Assembly (NCBI GenBank): GCA_903940125.1
Contig: CAJAJL010000067.1
Location: 90,770-154,769 of the forward strand
Reading direction: 5' to 3'
From: an uncultured Chlorobiaceae bacterium
GTDB taxonomy: Bacteria; Bacteroidota; Chlorobiia; Chlorobiales; Chlorobiaceae
DNA: 64,000 nt
The position numbers were made by a program, and so were the translations under genes. This document shows, one piece after another, positions 17,329-26,707 of this stretch. How positions within the stretch are numbered: the first letter of the stretch is position 1; the number at the start of each line of letters is the position of its first letter. Under the pieces are notes generated by a model. It made no database searches and was not told the origin of the DNA. It worked only from the letters and a program-made list of their open reading frames with translations.

Positions 17329-18660
17329 ATGGAAGTACTTTTACTTTTTTTTCTGATTATAATTAACGGTCTTTTTGCGATGTCGGAAATAGCGCTGGTA
17401 ACTGCAAAGCGCTCCCGTCTTTCAAAACTTGCAGAGGATGGAGAAAAGGCTGCGGCGATTGCCATGAAGCTTGGACAGGAACCTTCCAGGTTTCTTTCGA
17501 CCATCCAGATTGGCATTACATCCATCGGGATTCTCAATGGTATAGTCGGGGAAGGTGCTCTCGCCAGTCCATTGGCTTTCAAGCTTCAATCTGTGGGTAT
17601 GGATCCGGAAATAAGTCACATTGTTTCTACTGTACTTGTTGTGCTTTCGATTACCTATATCACTATTGTTATCGGTGAACTTGTTCCAAAGCGGCTTGGT
17701 CTGTTAAATCCGGAAGGAATTGCCTGTCTGGTGGCCCGCCCGATGCGTACGCTTTCGACGATAACCCGTCCCTTCGGCAGACTGCTTACGGCATCGACTG
17801 ATACTATTTTGAGTCTGATGGGGAAGCACCCGCAGGCCATGCCGAGTGTTACGGAGGAAGAGATTCACGCCATGCTTGAGGAGGGGTCTGAAGCCGGGGT
17901 GATTGAACAGCATGAGCACGAAATGGTCCGTAATGTGTTCCGTCTGGATGACCGTCAACTTGGCACCCTTATGGTTCCAAGAGCTGACATTATATTTCTT
18001 GATGTTTCCCGACCGCTGGAAGAAAATATCAGCAGAGTGACAGAATCGGAACATTCACGTTTTCCGGTCTGCAATGGCGGGCTTCAATCTCTCCTTGGCG
18101 TTGTCAATGCAAAACAGCTTTTATCGAAGACCTTGAAAGGAGGCCTTACGGAATTTACCTCGCAATTGCAGCCTTGTGTCTATGTGCCGGAAACTCTGAC
18201 GGGCATGGAACTGCTCGACCATTTCAGAACTTCCGGCACCCAGATGGTCTTTGTTGTTGATGAGTATGGTGAAATTCAGGGACTCGTTACACTTCAGGAT
18301 ATGCTTGAGGCGGTTACCGGTGAGTTTGTTCCCCGCAATCTTGAGGATTCATGGGCTATCCAGCGCCAGGACGGTTCATGGCTTCTTGATGGGCTCATTC
18401 CTGTTCCTGAACTTAAAGACACGCTTGAATTGAAAAGTGTCCCGGAAGAGGATAAAGGGCTTTATCATACTCTCAGCGGTCTCATGATGTGGCTGCTCGG
18501 ACGTATGCCGAGAACCGGTGACATTATGACCTGGGAAAACTGGACTCTTGAAATAGTAGATCTGGATGGCCAGAGGATTGATAAGGTGCTGGCCTCAAGG
18601 TTGACGGAAGCATTGAAGCCTGCTGACGGACACACGGAAGAATCTGTTTCTGCGTCGTGA
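17329..18660 (+). CDS. CorC/HlyC-family membrane protein (CNNM domain plus CBS pair)
   Basis: This 443-residue protein has the standard order of the hemolysin-C/CorC family. An N-terminal DUF21/CNNM membrane domain (about residues 1-190) contains IIINGLFAMSEIALVTAKRSRL and GEL-VPKRLGL. Two CBS domains follow (about 210-335; MVPRADIIFLDV, FVVDEYGEIQGLVTLQDML). The C-terminal CorC_HlyC domain begins WLLDGLIPVPELKD. Members are linked to magnesium or cobalt export, and the CBS pair may sense nucleotides. The start is the ATG at 17329, and no ribosome-binding site is obvious. The next frame touches its stop codon. Confidence 0.9.
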   Translation: MEVLLLFFLIIINGLFAMSEIALVTAKRSRLSKLAEDGEKAAAIAMKLGQEPSRFLSTIQIGITSIGILNGIVGEGALASPLAFKLQSVGMDPEISHIVSTVLVVLSITYITIVIGELVPKRLGLLNPEGIACLVARPMRTLSTITRPFGRLLTASTDTILSLMGKHPQAMPSVTEEEIHAMLEEGSEAGVIEQHEHEMVRNVFRLDDRQLGTLMVPRADIIFLDVSRPLEENISRVTESEHSRFPVCNGGLQSLLGVVNAKQLLSKTLKGGLTEFTSQLQPCVYVPETLTGMELLDHFRTSGTQMVFVVDEYGEIQGLVTLQDMLEAVTGEFVPRNLEDSWAIQRQDGSWLLDGLIPVPELKDTLELKSVPEEDKGLYHTLSGLMMWLLGRMPRTGDIMTWENWTLEIVDLDGQRIDKVLASRLTEALKPADGHTEESVSAS

Positions 18661-18749
18661 TTGATTCTTTTTCCCCTTACCCTGATATTGCTTACATTAT
18701 GACTGGTGAACTTTGTTTGAATGTTTTTCATGACATTAACAATTTTTAT

Positions 18750-19265
18750 ATGCCTGTTCAATCAAAAATTCGTTCTGCCGCAATAGGTATTGCAATTTTT
18801 TCGATGTGCGCAATCCTCTCTTCCTGCCAGAAAAAACTCAGTGATGTTGTTGCTGAAAAAGTTATAGAACAATCGACAGGTAAGAAGGTTGACATCAAAT
18901 CCGGCGGCCAGAGTATTACTATTGAGTCCGAGGGGAAGAAAATTGAAATTCAGGGCAACAGTGGAGTTTGGCCGGCTGATATGCCGTCTGATGTACCGAA
19001 GTTTTCCTACGGCAGGATAAAGGCAGTGACAAGGGCACAGATGCCCGAAGGGCAGAGCTGGACTGTTGTGTGCGAGAGTGTTCCGGGAAACATTATAAAG
19101 GACTACGAGGGGAAGCTTAAAAGCAGCGGGTTTAAAACTGTTTCAACAATTATGACTTCTGATAACGGAGAGGGTGGAAGTGTATCGGGTACAAAAGAGA
19201 AGCTCAACGTTACTGTCATAACAGGCAGCGGAACGGCTTCGCTCTCTGTTGTTAAAGAGCATTGA
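18750..19265 (+). CDS. Predicted lipoprotein of unknown function
   Basis: I do not recognise this 171-residue protein. I place the start at the ATG giving MPVQSKIRSAAIG, because it yields a good signal peptide and a lipobox ILSSC (Cys26). An upstream GTG at 18657 would add 31 non-signal-like residues. The mature part has a polar beta-rich stretch (SITIESEGKKIEIQG), then VWPADMPSDVPKFSYGRI, and ends with SGTKEKLNVTVITGSG. It is probably anchored in the inner or outer membrane. It lies between the CorC-like gene and the HIT gene. Confidence 0.7.
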   Translation: MPVQSKIRSAAIGIAIFSMCAILSSCQKKLSDVVAEKVIEQSTGKKVDIKSGGQSITIESEGKKIEIQGNSGVWPADMPSDVPKFSYGRIKAVTRAQMPEGQSWTVVCESVPGNIIKDYEGKLKSSGFKTVSTIMTSDNGEGGSVSGTKEKLNVTVITGSGTASLSVVKEH

Positions 19266-19288
19266 ATTTAAAAGTTTCAAGAGAGAAC

Positions 19289-19669
19289 ATGACACATCAG
19301 AAATCTGACTGTTTGTTTTGCCGGATTGTCAGTGGAGAGATTCCTGCCGCCATCGTCTATCGGAACGATCATGTTCTGGCATTCAGGGATATCACCCCTG
19401 TATCTCCTCAGCATGTTCTGATCATTCCTCTGAAGCATATTGCCTCGTTGAGCGATCTTAGTCCTGAAGATGAGGCGATAGCCGGGCATATACTGCTTGC
19501 CGCCGGAACCGTGGCTGGAATTCTTGGTATCAGGGAATCCGGCTACAGACTGGTATTTAATAATGGCAAGGATGCCATGCAGAGCGTTTTTCATATCCAT
19601 GGGCATCTGATAGGAGGAAGCACGATGGGCTGGCCTCCCTTTCCTGGTTTGGCTACTATGCACGGATAG
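19289..19669 (+). CDS. HIT-family nucleotide hydrolase (HinT-like)
   Basis: This 126-residue protein begins at the ATG giving MTHQKSDCLFCRIV. A TTG 27 bases upstream is also in frame. CLFCRIVSGEIPA is the usual HinT beginning, and the histidine triad is HIHGHLIGG near residue 110. HinT proteins hydrolyse AMP-lysine or aminoacyl-adenylate type substrates in the cytoplasm. The length is slightly above E. coli HinT (119). Confidence 0.93.
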   Translation: MTHQKSDCLFCRIVSGEIPAAIVYRNDHVLAFRDITPVSPQHVLIIPLKHIASLSDLSPEDEAIAGHILLAAGTVAGILGIRESGYRLVFNNGKDAMQSVFHIHGHLIGGSTMGWPPFPGLATMHG

Positions 19670-19823
19670 CCGTTTTCCCCCTTTTCCGCCGTATTTTAAT
19701 CCGTTACGGGACTATGTGGTTCCGTACATGGGAAGATGCATGAAATTTTTCCTGTGCAATGGTTGTTCATTGAGGTTATAGTTAATCCTGTTTATTTTTA
19801 TTGTTTCCCCGGGAGTTTTGCGT

Positions 19824-20105
19824 ATGAAGTTATCGGAATTGAAAGTTGGTGATAGAGCAGAAGTTACGGCGGTAAAGGCAGAAAGTGCTGTACGTCGGAG
19901 AATTATGGATATGGGGCTGATAAAAGGCACCAGATTCAAAGTGCTTAGAGTCGCCCCGCTCGGAGATCCGATGGAGATTGTGTTCAAGGGACTCTATCTT
20001 GCCATGAGAAAAAATGAAGCAGATGGAGTTATGGTGCGCAAAGTCAATGATGGTGTTTCATGTCCGGCAGCAAAACAGTTCTGGAGGTTTGGAGGCAAGG
20101 TATGA
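19824..20105 (+). CDS. feoA: FeoA iron-transport accessory protein
   Basis: This 93-residue SH3-like protein starts at the ATG giving MKLSELKVGDRAEV. A TTG two codons earlier is possible. The typical FeoA text is LSELKVGD, RRRIMDMGLIKGTRF and GDPMEIVFKGLYLAMRKNEAD. It is a small cytoplasmic partner of FeoB in ferrous-iron uptake. The end overlaps feoB by four bases (ATGA). No clear Fur box was found upstream. Confidence 0.93.
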   Translation: MKLSELKVGDRAEVTAVKAESAVRRRIMDMGLIKGTRFKVLRVAPLGDPMEIVFKGLYLAMRKNEADGVMVRKVNDGVSCPAAKQFWRFGGKV

Positions 20106-22240
20106 GTGACGGCAAAGAGATCAGCATTGCACTTGCGGGTAATCCGAATTGCGGAAAATCCTCCCTGTTCAACGCGCTTACAGGCGCTCATCAGAAAGTT
20201 GGAAATTTTCCTGGTGTCACCGTTGAAAAGCATGAAGGGTATCTCGATTACAAGGGCTACCGGATCAGGGTTGTCGACCTGCCCGGAACCTATTCCCTGA
20301 CACCGTACTCTCCGGAGGAAATAGTTACAAGAGAGTATCTTATCAAGGAGCGACCCGATGTCGTTGTCAATGTGCTTGAGGGGCCGAACCTCGAAAGGAA
20401 CCTCCTGCTGACAACGCAGCTTATGGAGCTTGAGGTTGATTTCATTGTAGCCCTGAACATGATCGACGAAGTGCAGGAAAAAGGTATTGTTATTCAGATA
20501 AAACAGTTGCAGGCGCTTCTCGGTTGTCATATTATTCCCACTTCGGCTAAAAAGAAGACAGGGCTTGAGTCATTGCTTGATCATGTGATAAGGGTTTATC
20601 GGAAGGATATCCGGATCCGTAAAAACAAACTTTTTTTTAGTCCTGAACTGGAGTCTTCGGTCGATAAAATCACCTCACTTCTTGTTCATCAGAAGGAACT
20701 CGGTGTTTTCAATCCGAGGTGGCTGGCCATCAAACTGCTTGAAAATGACAGGGAGGTTTACCACCAGGTTCAGCAGTATCCGGTATGGGTGAAAGTTGAA
20801 CTGGCCTTGCAGGATGCAATCCGGGAAGCTGAGCATCTGCACGATTCGGAACCCGAGATTCTCATTACCGAAGATCGTCATGCTTTTATCCGGGGTGCGA
20901 TGAAGGAGTGTGTAAGGCAACCCGAAGAGGGAAAGGTTACCTTGACTGACTATATTGATATGGTGGTGCTCAACAGGGTGCTTGGACTGCCCTTTTTTTT
21001 ATTGGTTGTATGGGCGATATTTCAGTTGACCTTTACGCTCGGTTCATTGTTTACAGGCTGGCTTTCCTTTTTTTTCAGTACAATTTCCTCCCTCGTCGGA
21101 CCATTTCTTTCGAATGGCACTCTACGCTCCATAGTTGTTGACGGTGTTATTGCAGGGGTTGGCGGAGTCCTGATATTTCTTCCCAATATTGTTCTTCTTT
21201 TTATTGGACTCTCTTTTCTCGAGGCTTCCGGTTACATGGCCCGTGCAGCTTTCGTGATTGATCGGGTGATGCATCGTTTCGGTCTGCATGGCAAATCATT
21301 TATACCCCTGATCACAGGGTTCGGATGTTCGATTCCGGCTATCATGGCTACACGGACACTGAAAAGTCAGACAGACAGGCTTGTCACCATCATGATTATT
21401 CCCTTTATGAGTTGCGGGGCCAAACTTCCGGTATATGTCATGTTGACCGCTGCTTTTTTTGCTCCATCAGTGGCGGCCAACGTCTTGTTCGGTATCTATC
21501 TACTCGGTATTGCTGTCGGTCTCTGGACCGCCTGGCTTCTGAAATCGACTATTCTTAAAATTGATTCAGAGCCGTTTGTCATGGAGCTGCCTCCTTATCG
21601 CTGGCCGACATTTGCCTCAGTATTTTTTCAGGCAAAGATGAAGGCGCTGATGTATGTGAAAAAAGCAGGGACGCTTATTTTAAGTGCAGTCATTATTATC
21701 TGGGGGGCAAGCAACTATCCCCGTCAGTCGGCTCTTGATGCAACTCTTTCGGCAGAAACAGCGCGTATTGCCGCCAGCAGTAAGAATGCTGCTGAAAAAG
21801 ATGCCCGGACGAAGGCGCTTGACGTTCGCATCAAGTCTGAACAGCTCGAATATTCTCTGGCAGGAAGAGCGGGTAAAGTGCTTGAACCCCTGATCAGACC
21901 ACTTGGTTTTGACTGGCGGATCGGTATTGCCCTTGTAACGGGGCTGGCTGCAAAAGAGGTGGTTGTTTCCACCATGGGTACGATTTATTCAATCGGGCAG
22001 AGTGAAGGAGCTCCGAAAGAGCTGAAATCTATTCTCAGGAATGATCCATCATTCAGTCGGGCAACCGCCTTAAGTCTCATGGTGTTTGTACTGCTCTATA
22101 TTCCCTGTGTGGCAGCAATCGGGGTCATGAAAAAAGAGGTCGGGCGATGGCGTCCTGTGCTTCTCTATTCTGCGTACTCTTTGTCGGTAGCCTGGGTACT
22201 CTCTTTTGCAGTCTACCGGCTTGCCCTTCTTATGCCGTGA
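20102..22240 (+). CDS. feoB: Ferrous iron transporter FeoB
   Basis: This 712-residue protein starts at the ATG overlapping the feoA stop. The N-terminal G domain has G1 GNPNCGKSS, G3 DLPGTYSLTPYSPEE and G4 NMIDE, followed by the helical spacer domain. The C-terminal half is polytopic, with the Gate-type segments GLSFLEASGYMARAAFVIDR and FGCSIPAIMATRTL and the second GLAAKEVVVSTMGTIYS. It imports Fe2+ across the inner membrane, which suits an anaerobe rich in iron-sulfur enzymes. No feoC was seen. Its last 11 bases overlap the end of topA on the other strand. Confidence 0.95.
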   Translation: MSDGKEISIALAGNPNCGKSSLFNALTGAHQKVGNFPGVTVEKHEGYLDYKGYRIRVVDLPGTYSLTPYSPEEIVTREYLIKERPDVVVNVLEGPNLERNLLLTTQLMELEVDFIVALNMIDEVQEKGIVIQIKQLQALLGCHIIPTSAKKKTGLESLLDHVIRVYRKDIRIRKNKLFFSPELESSVDKITSLLVHQKELGVFNPRWLAIKLLENDREVYHQVQQYPVWVKVELALQDAIREAEHLHDSEPEILITEDRHAFIRGAMKECVRQPEEGKVTLTDYIDMVVLNRVLGLPFFLLVVWAIFQLTFTLGSLFTGWLSFFFSTISSLVGPFLSNGTLRSIVVDGVIAGVGGVLIFLPNIVLLFIGLSFLEASGYMARAAFVIDRVMHRFGLHGKSFIPLITGFGCSIPAIMATRTLKSQTDRLVTIMIIPFMSCGAKLPVYVMLTAAFFAPSVAANVLFGIYLLGIAVGLWTAWLLKSTILKIDSEPFVMELPPYRWPTFASVFFQAKMKALMYVKKAGTLILSAVIIIWGASNYPRQSALDATLSAETARIAASSKNAAEKDARTKALDVRIKSEQLEYSLAGRAGKVLEPLIRPLGFDWRIGIALVTGLAAKEVVVSTMGTIYSIGQSEGAPKELKSILRNDPSFSRATALSLMVFVLLYIPCVAAIGVMKKEVGRWRPVLLYSAYSLSVAWVLSFAVYRLALLMP

Positions 22241-24626
22241 CTTCGGATGGCTCTTCAGCAGCAGTGGCAATCAAGCCGGACTCTTCTGCTTTAAGAATAA
22301 TATCGTCTACAGGAATGGTCATGGGTACCGGTTTGCCATCCGTCATCGTGAGCATGACTGCGGGGTGAGCTTTCAGATGGTCGGCCATGATCGATTCCCA
22401 ATGGGAGTGGGCACTTTCATCAAGCGTGCTCCACGCCAGCCGTCCCCTGCACTTTGGAAATTTTGAGCAGCCGAGCCAGAGCCCCCTTTTTCCGCTTCTG
22501 AGGTAGAGCGGGGAGCCACACTTCGGGCAGGCAAGGTCTGTCAGTACCGGAGGGGTTTTCAATGGTTCAATGTGCCGCTGTTTGTTGAGATTAAGCAGCG
22601 TATTGCATTTCGGATAGTTAGAACAGGCGAGAAAAGCACCAAGCCGGCCTTTTCTCAGGAGCATCTGTCCTTCTTTGCAGGAAGGGCAGAGTATGGCAGT
22701 CTCTTTGGGTTTTTCTTTGTTCGAGCTTATTGCCTTGATGTTTTTGCACTTCGGGTAGCATGAACAACCGAGAAATTTTCCGCTGGCTGTCCATTTGATC
22801 GTCATCTGGCCAACTCCGCATTTGTCACAGGTTGTGGTATCGCTGTTTTGCGGAATAACAGGGTCGTCTTTGCGCAGACTGAGTGCAATTTCAAGTGGTC
22901 TGTAGAAACTGTCGAGAACCTTTTCGTATTCGTCGTCACCACTGGCAACTTTATCGAGTTCATCCTCCATGAAAGCGGTAAAGCCAACATTGAAAAGCTC
23001 GGGAAAATTGGCAACCAGTATCAGTGATACATCCTTGCCGAGTTCTGTCGGCCTGATTTTTTTCTTTTCAAGCTCCACATAGCGACGATCTTGAAGCGTA
23101 GAAAAAATTGAGGCATAGGTTGATGGGCGTCCTATGCCGAAATGGTCGAGATCCTTTACCAGCGTAGCTTCACTGTAGCGTGCAGGCGGGCGGGTAAAGC
23201 TCTGTTTCCGGTCGATGTCCGCAATATCAAGCGGGTCGCTCACAGAGAGGTGTTCGGGCAGTTTTACGGCAGGCTCTTTTTCTATATCTTCTTTGGTTGA
23301 GACCTGTGCCTCGTAATCAAGTTCTTTCTGGTCGTCGAAGACACGCATGAATCCGGGAAACAACACTTTACTGCCGGTTGCCCTGAACTGAAATTTCTGT
23401 AAGGAATCCTCAACCTCAACTCTTGTCTGCTCTATTTTGGCAGGAGCCATCATGGCGGCAAGAAAACGTTTCCAGATCAATTCGTATAATTTAAACTGAT
23501 CGGTTGAAAGGTACTGTTTCAGTTGTTCAGGTTTTTTTGAAATGGAGGTCGGTCGTATAGCTTCGTGGGCATCCTGGGCATTTTTTCCTGCTTTTGCAGC
23601 GCCGCCGAATCCTATATACTCTTTTCCGAACTGTCTGTCTATATATTCCCTGGCCTGAACTATTGCTTCTGCACCGATGCGTGTTGAGTCGGTTCTCATA
23701 TAGGTAATGAGACCAAGAGCGCCTTCCGTACCAAGATCAATTCCCTCATAAAGCTGTTGCGCTATGCGCATGGTTCTCTGCGATCCAAAACCAAGCTGGT
23801 TTGATGCAGCCTGCTGCAGCAGAGACGTTGTAAATGGCAGTGGAGGCTTGCGTTGCTGAGTGCGGGGTGCGATTTCAGCGACAGAGTAATTCCCTTTTCT
23901 GATGAGAGCGGCAATGACTTCCGCTTGATCCTGATTGTTTATTTCCGGCTTATCACCTTCAAAGCGGACAAGTCTTGCTCTGAAAGATTCTTTCTCCGGG
24001 GTGACAAAATCAGCAGCAATGCTCCAGAACTCCTGTATCTGGAAACGGTTGATCTCCGCTTCGCGCTCGCAGATCAGACGGAGTGCGACGGATTGAACCC
24101 GTCCGGCAGAGAGGCCGCGCAGAACTACTTTCCATAAAAAAGGGCTTATCTTGTAGCCAACTATTTTATCAAGGCCCTGACGTGTCTGCTGGGAACGGAC
24201 AAGCCGGTAGTCGATCTGTCGAGGTTCCTGAATGGCCGCGATGATGGCATTTTTAGTGATTTCGTTGAAAAGAACCCGGAATACCGGTTTTTTTGTTACT
24301 CCAATTTCGTTGGAGATATGCCATGCAATTGCTTCTCCTTCCCGGTCAGGGTCAGTGGCAATAAGAATCTCGTCAGCTTCAGCGGCAAGTTTTTTCAACT
24401 GCCGGACCACTTTTTCCTTTCCGGGAATGATTTCATAACGGGGCTCGTAATGATTGTCAAAATCAAGGCCAATCTCCTTTTTCGGCAGTTCCTTGATATG
24501 ACCTACTGAAGCGAATACGGTATATTTATCCCCAAGGTATTTATTGATCGTTTTAGCCTTGGAGGGGGATTCGACAACAATCAGGGTTCTGTTCCTGGCA
24601 GATGCAGTTGATGTTTTTAAAGCCAT
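22230..24626 (-). CDS. topA: DNA topoisomerase I
   Basis: This 798-residue type IA topoisomerase relaxes negative supercoils. The Toprim domain begins LIVVESPSKAKTINKYLG and has TDPDREGEA (91-99). The catalytic tyrosine is Tyr309 in TYMRTDSTR. Three C-terminal four-cysteine zinc ribbons follow: CDKCGVGQ, CPSCKEGQ and CPKCGSPLY, each closed by a YPKC or FPKC pair. A further 60 residues end the protein. The gene is convergent with feoB and overlaps its 3' end by 11 bases. The start ATG lies at 24626. Confidence 0.96.
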   Translation of the reverse strand: MALKTSTASARNRTLIVVESPSKAKTINKYLGDKYTVFASVGHIKELPKKEIGLDFDNHYEPRYEIIPGKEKVVRQLKKLAAEADEILIATDPDREGEAIAWHISNEIGVTKKPVFRVLFNEITKNAIIAAIQEPRQIDYRLVRSQQTRQGLDKIVGYKISPFLWKVVLRGLSAGRVQSVALRLICEREAEINRFQIQEFWSIAADFVTPEKESFRARLVRFEGDKPEINNQDQAEVIAALIRKGNYSVAEIAPRTQQRKPPLPFTTSLLQQAASNQLGFGSQRTMRIAQQLYEGIDLGTEGALGLITYMRTDSTRIGAEAIVQAREYIDRQFGKEYIGFGGAAKAGKNAQDAHEAIRPTSISKKPEQLKQYLSTDQFKLYELIWKRFLAAMMAPAKIEQTRVEVEDSLQKFQFRATGSKVLFPGFMRVFDDQKELDYEAQVSTKEDIEKEPAVKLPEHLSVSDPLDIADIDRKQSFTRPPARYSEATLVKDLDHFGIGRPSTYASIFSTLQDRRYVELEKKKIRPTELGKDVSLILVANFPELFNVGFTAFMEDELDKVASGDDEYEKVLDSFYRPLEIALSLRKDDPVIPQNSDTTTCDKCGVGQMTIKWTASGKFLGCSCYPKCKNIKAISSNKEKPKETAILCPSCKEGQMLLRKGRLGAFLACSNYPKCNTLLNLNKQRHIEPLKTPPVLTDLACPKCGSPLYLRSGKRGLWLGCSKFPKCRGRLAWSTLDESAHSHWESIMADHLKAHPAVMLTMTDGKPVPMTIPVDDIILKAEESGLIATAAEEPSEVTA

Positions 24627-24821
24627 TGATCAGTCCCGGGAGTAAGAGCGTTACGATTAAATTTTGAAAAAGATAGGTGTTGAAGAGCAAAAAACAAATT
24701 TTACCATTTTTGCGCAGTTTAATAAACCTTTCATTATGTGCAGGAATAGTTCCTTTTCTATTATAAAACCTGCTTCTACGGGGCAGAAAAATATATTTTA
24801 TTATTATTAAGGGTCTCCTTA

Positions 24822-26588
24822 ATGTTACAGGGAAATAAAATGCATTCGACAGTCATGCTTCACTCTTCACTTCGTTTATCGTATCGTTTTGCTGTTTTGA
24901 TGATAGTTGCTCTCATGATGTTTTCTTCCGATACTCTTTCAGCTGCGATTGCTCCCCAGGCAGGACGTTCAACAGTGCCTCTCCATGTTACTACCGGAAA
25001 AGATCAGGGTTATACTATCAAGGTACTTGTCAGGAGAGAAGGAAGTGCCCTTATGGTTGATCTTGAATCAATGGCGAGGGCTTTGCGGTTGAGCTTTCGC
25101 CGTGAAGCGGGGATGCTGGTTCTTGAGGAAGCTCTCGGGGTTTCCGGCAGTTCCTGCACAGTCATGATCAATAATAATTTTGCGAAAGTTATTTCCATGG
25201 ATCCCGATCATCCGAACAGGATTATTCAGTTGCAGTCTGCGCCTTCATCAATACAATCCAGGATCTATCTCCCGGTCAATCAAGCGTGCAGACTCTTTAC
25301 CCTATGGCTTGACAGGGAAGTTGTCTATAGTTATTCCAGCGGGATGATGAATGCATGGTTGAACGGGAAACGTTTTGGAGAATCGGTCGGGCTTGTCGGG
25401 TTGGTAAAGAATGAAGAAAAACTTTCAGTTAAGGGGGGGGAGAGCACGCATGCTGAAGATGTATCAACGGTGATAACCGGTATTGAGATTGAAAAACGGG
25501 CAAATGGAGTCATCATAAGTTTTCTGGCATCCGGAAACCCTGCCCAATCTTCACTGCTCAAGCCTGATGCTGAAGGATATGTATATTTTTCGCTTGAAAA
25601 AGCATCATGCGATATCAACACGTTGTCAAAAATATACAGCGGGGGAGTCGTCAAGGCAATTACACCGAAACAGTTTGCTGAAGGCGGCTTGCAATTTACT
25701 GTCGCTCTTGACAATAAGTCGTTTGAGATTACTTCTGTTGAGTTTCATCGTGATGAAAAAAACAATCGTTATGTGCTCTATGTCCGGAGTAATGCCGATG
25801 TGCAGGAAATCCGGAAAAAAGAAATTGAACAGCAGAACGCACAGGTAATCAGCCGGGATGTTGAAAAGTGGAAACTTAATACCATAGTCCTTGATGCCGG
25901 TCATGGAGGAAAGGACCCGGGGACAATCGGCTTCAGTGGTACTCGGGAAAAAGATGTCGCACTGAACATTGTTCACGATCTCGGGACTTTTATTGCACAG
26001 AAATGGCAGGATGTGAATGTGGTTTATACAAGAAAAGATGATCGGTTCATCCCATTGCATGAACGTGGAAAAATAGCAAACCAAAGCGGTGGCAAACTGT
26101 TTATAAGCGTTCACTGCAACGCCAGTCCCAATCGAAGTGCCCAAGGTTCGGAGGTATATATCCTCGGTCTTCATAAAAACAAGGCAGCTCTTGATGTCGC
26201 AATGTTTGAGAATTCGGTGATTCGCCAGGAAGACAATTTTCAGGAGCAGTACAAAGGATTTTCCGAGGAGCATCTTATCATGAGCAGCATGGCGCAGAAT
26301 GCATTTGCCAAGCAGTCAACATCCCTGGCTCAATACATTATCAGGCCTGTCGACAGGCAATCATCAGTCAATAATGCTCGAGGAGTTCGCCAGGCGGGCT
26401 TTATGGTGTTGTGGACTCCTTCGATGCCAAGCATCCTCGTTGAAGTTGGTTACTTATCCAATCCTGAGGAGGAGCAGATGCTTCGAGATCGTCAGGTTCA
26501 GACAAAAGTTGCCTATGGTATTTTTAAGGGTGTGCAGGCTTATCGCAAGAATTACGAAACAATCAGCAAGGCAGCTCTTGCTGAGTGA
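24822..26588 (+). CDS. N-acetylmuramoyl-L-alanine amidase (AmiC type)
   Basis: This 588-residue exported enzyme cuts the amide bond between MurNAc and the stem peptide during cell separation. A signal peptide (to about residue 45 from the first ATG) is followed by AMIN-like beta-rich segments up to about residue 330. The Amidase_3 domain then runs IVLDAGHGGKDPGTIG, REKDVALNIV, FISVHCNAS and ILVEVGYLSNP, giving the zinc-binding His-Glu-His set and the catalytic Glu. A second start at 24840 (MHSTVM) is possible. A run of eight G lies in the coding sequence at 25433-25440. Confidence 0.92.
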   Translation: MLQGNKMHSTVMLHSSLRLSYRFAVLMIVALMMFSSDTLSAAIAPQAGRSTVPLHVTTGKDQGYTIKVLVRREGSALMVDLESMARALRLSFRREAGMLVLEEALGVSGSSCTVMINNNFAKVISMDPDHPNRIIQLQSAPSSIQSRIYLPVNQACRLFTLWLDREVVYSYSSGMMNAWLNGKRFGESVGLVGLVKNEEKLSVKGGESTHAEDVSTVITGIEIEKRANGVIISFLASGNPAQSSLLKPDAEGYVYFSLEKASCDINTLSKIYSGGVVKAITPKQFAEGGLQFTVALDNKSFEITSVEFHRDEKNNRYVLYVRSNADVQEIRKKEIEQQNAQVISRDVEKWKLNTIVLDAGHGGKDPGTIGFSGTREKDVALNIVHDLGTFIAQKWQDVNVVYTRKDDRFIPLHERGKIANQSGGKLFISVHCNASPNRSAQGSEVYILGLHKNKAALDVAMFENSVIRQEDNFQEQYKGFSEEHLIMSSMAQNAFAKQSTSLAQYIIRPVDRQSSVNNARGVRQAGFMVLWTPSMPSILVEVGYLSNPEEEQMLRDRQVQTKVAYGIFKGVQAYRKNYETISKAALAE

Positions 26589-26645
26589 CAAACGGGAATT
26601 TCAAAGAGAAGCGCGGATATATGCCTTTTTTTTTTATTATTAAAG

Positions 26646-26677
26646 TTGTCAACCTTGGCGTTGATGCAGGTTGACAT
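26646..26677 (+). promoter_or_regulatory. BirA (biotin) operator upstream of the bio operon
   Basis: TTGTCAACC (26646-26654) and GGTTGACAT (26669-26677) form an inverted repeat with a 14-base spacer; only the last base breaks symmetry. This matches the known BirA box TTGTnAACC-N14/15-GGTTnACAA. It lies 30 bases before birA, which carries the matching DNA-binding domain. The right arm also contains TTGACA, so bound BirA would cover the -35 region. Confidence 0.85.
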
Positions 26678-26707
26678 TTCATTTTTTTGTTTGATTACTC
26701 TTCTTTC

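Noticed and set aside
19771..19790. Possible DtxR/Fur-type box before feoA (TGAGGTTATAGTTAATCCTG)
   Set aside because: Only the left half resembles a DtxR site and the dyad is poor, so I do not claim an iron operator.
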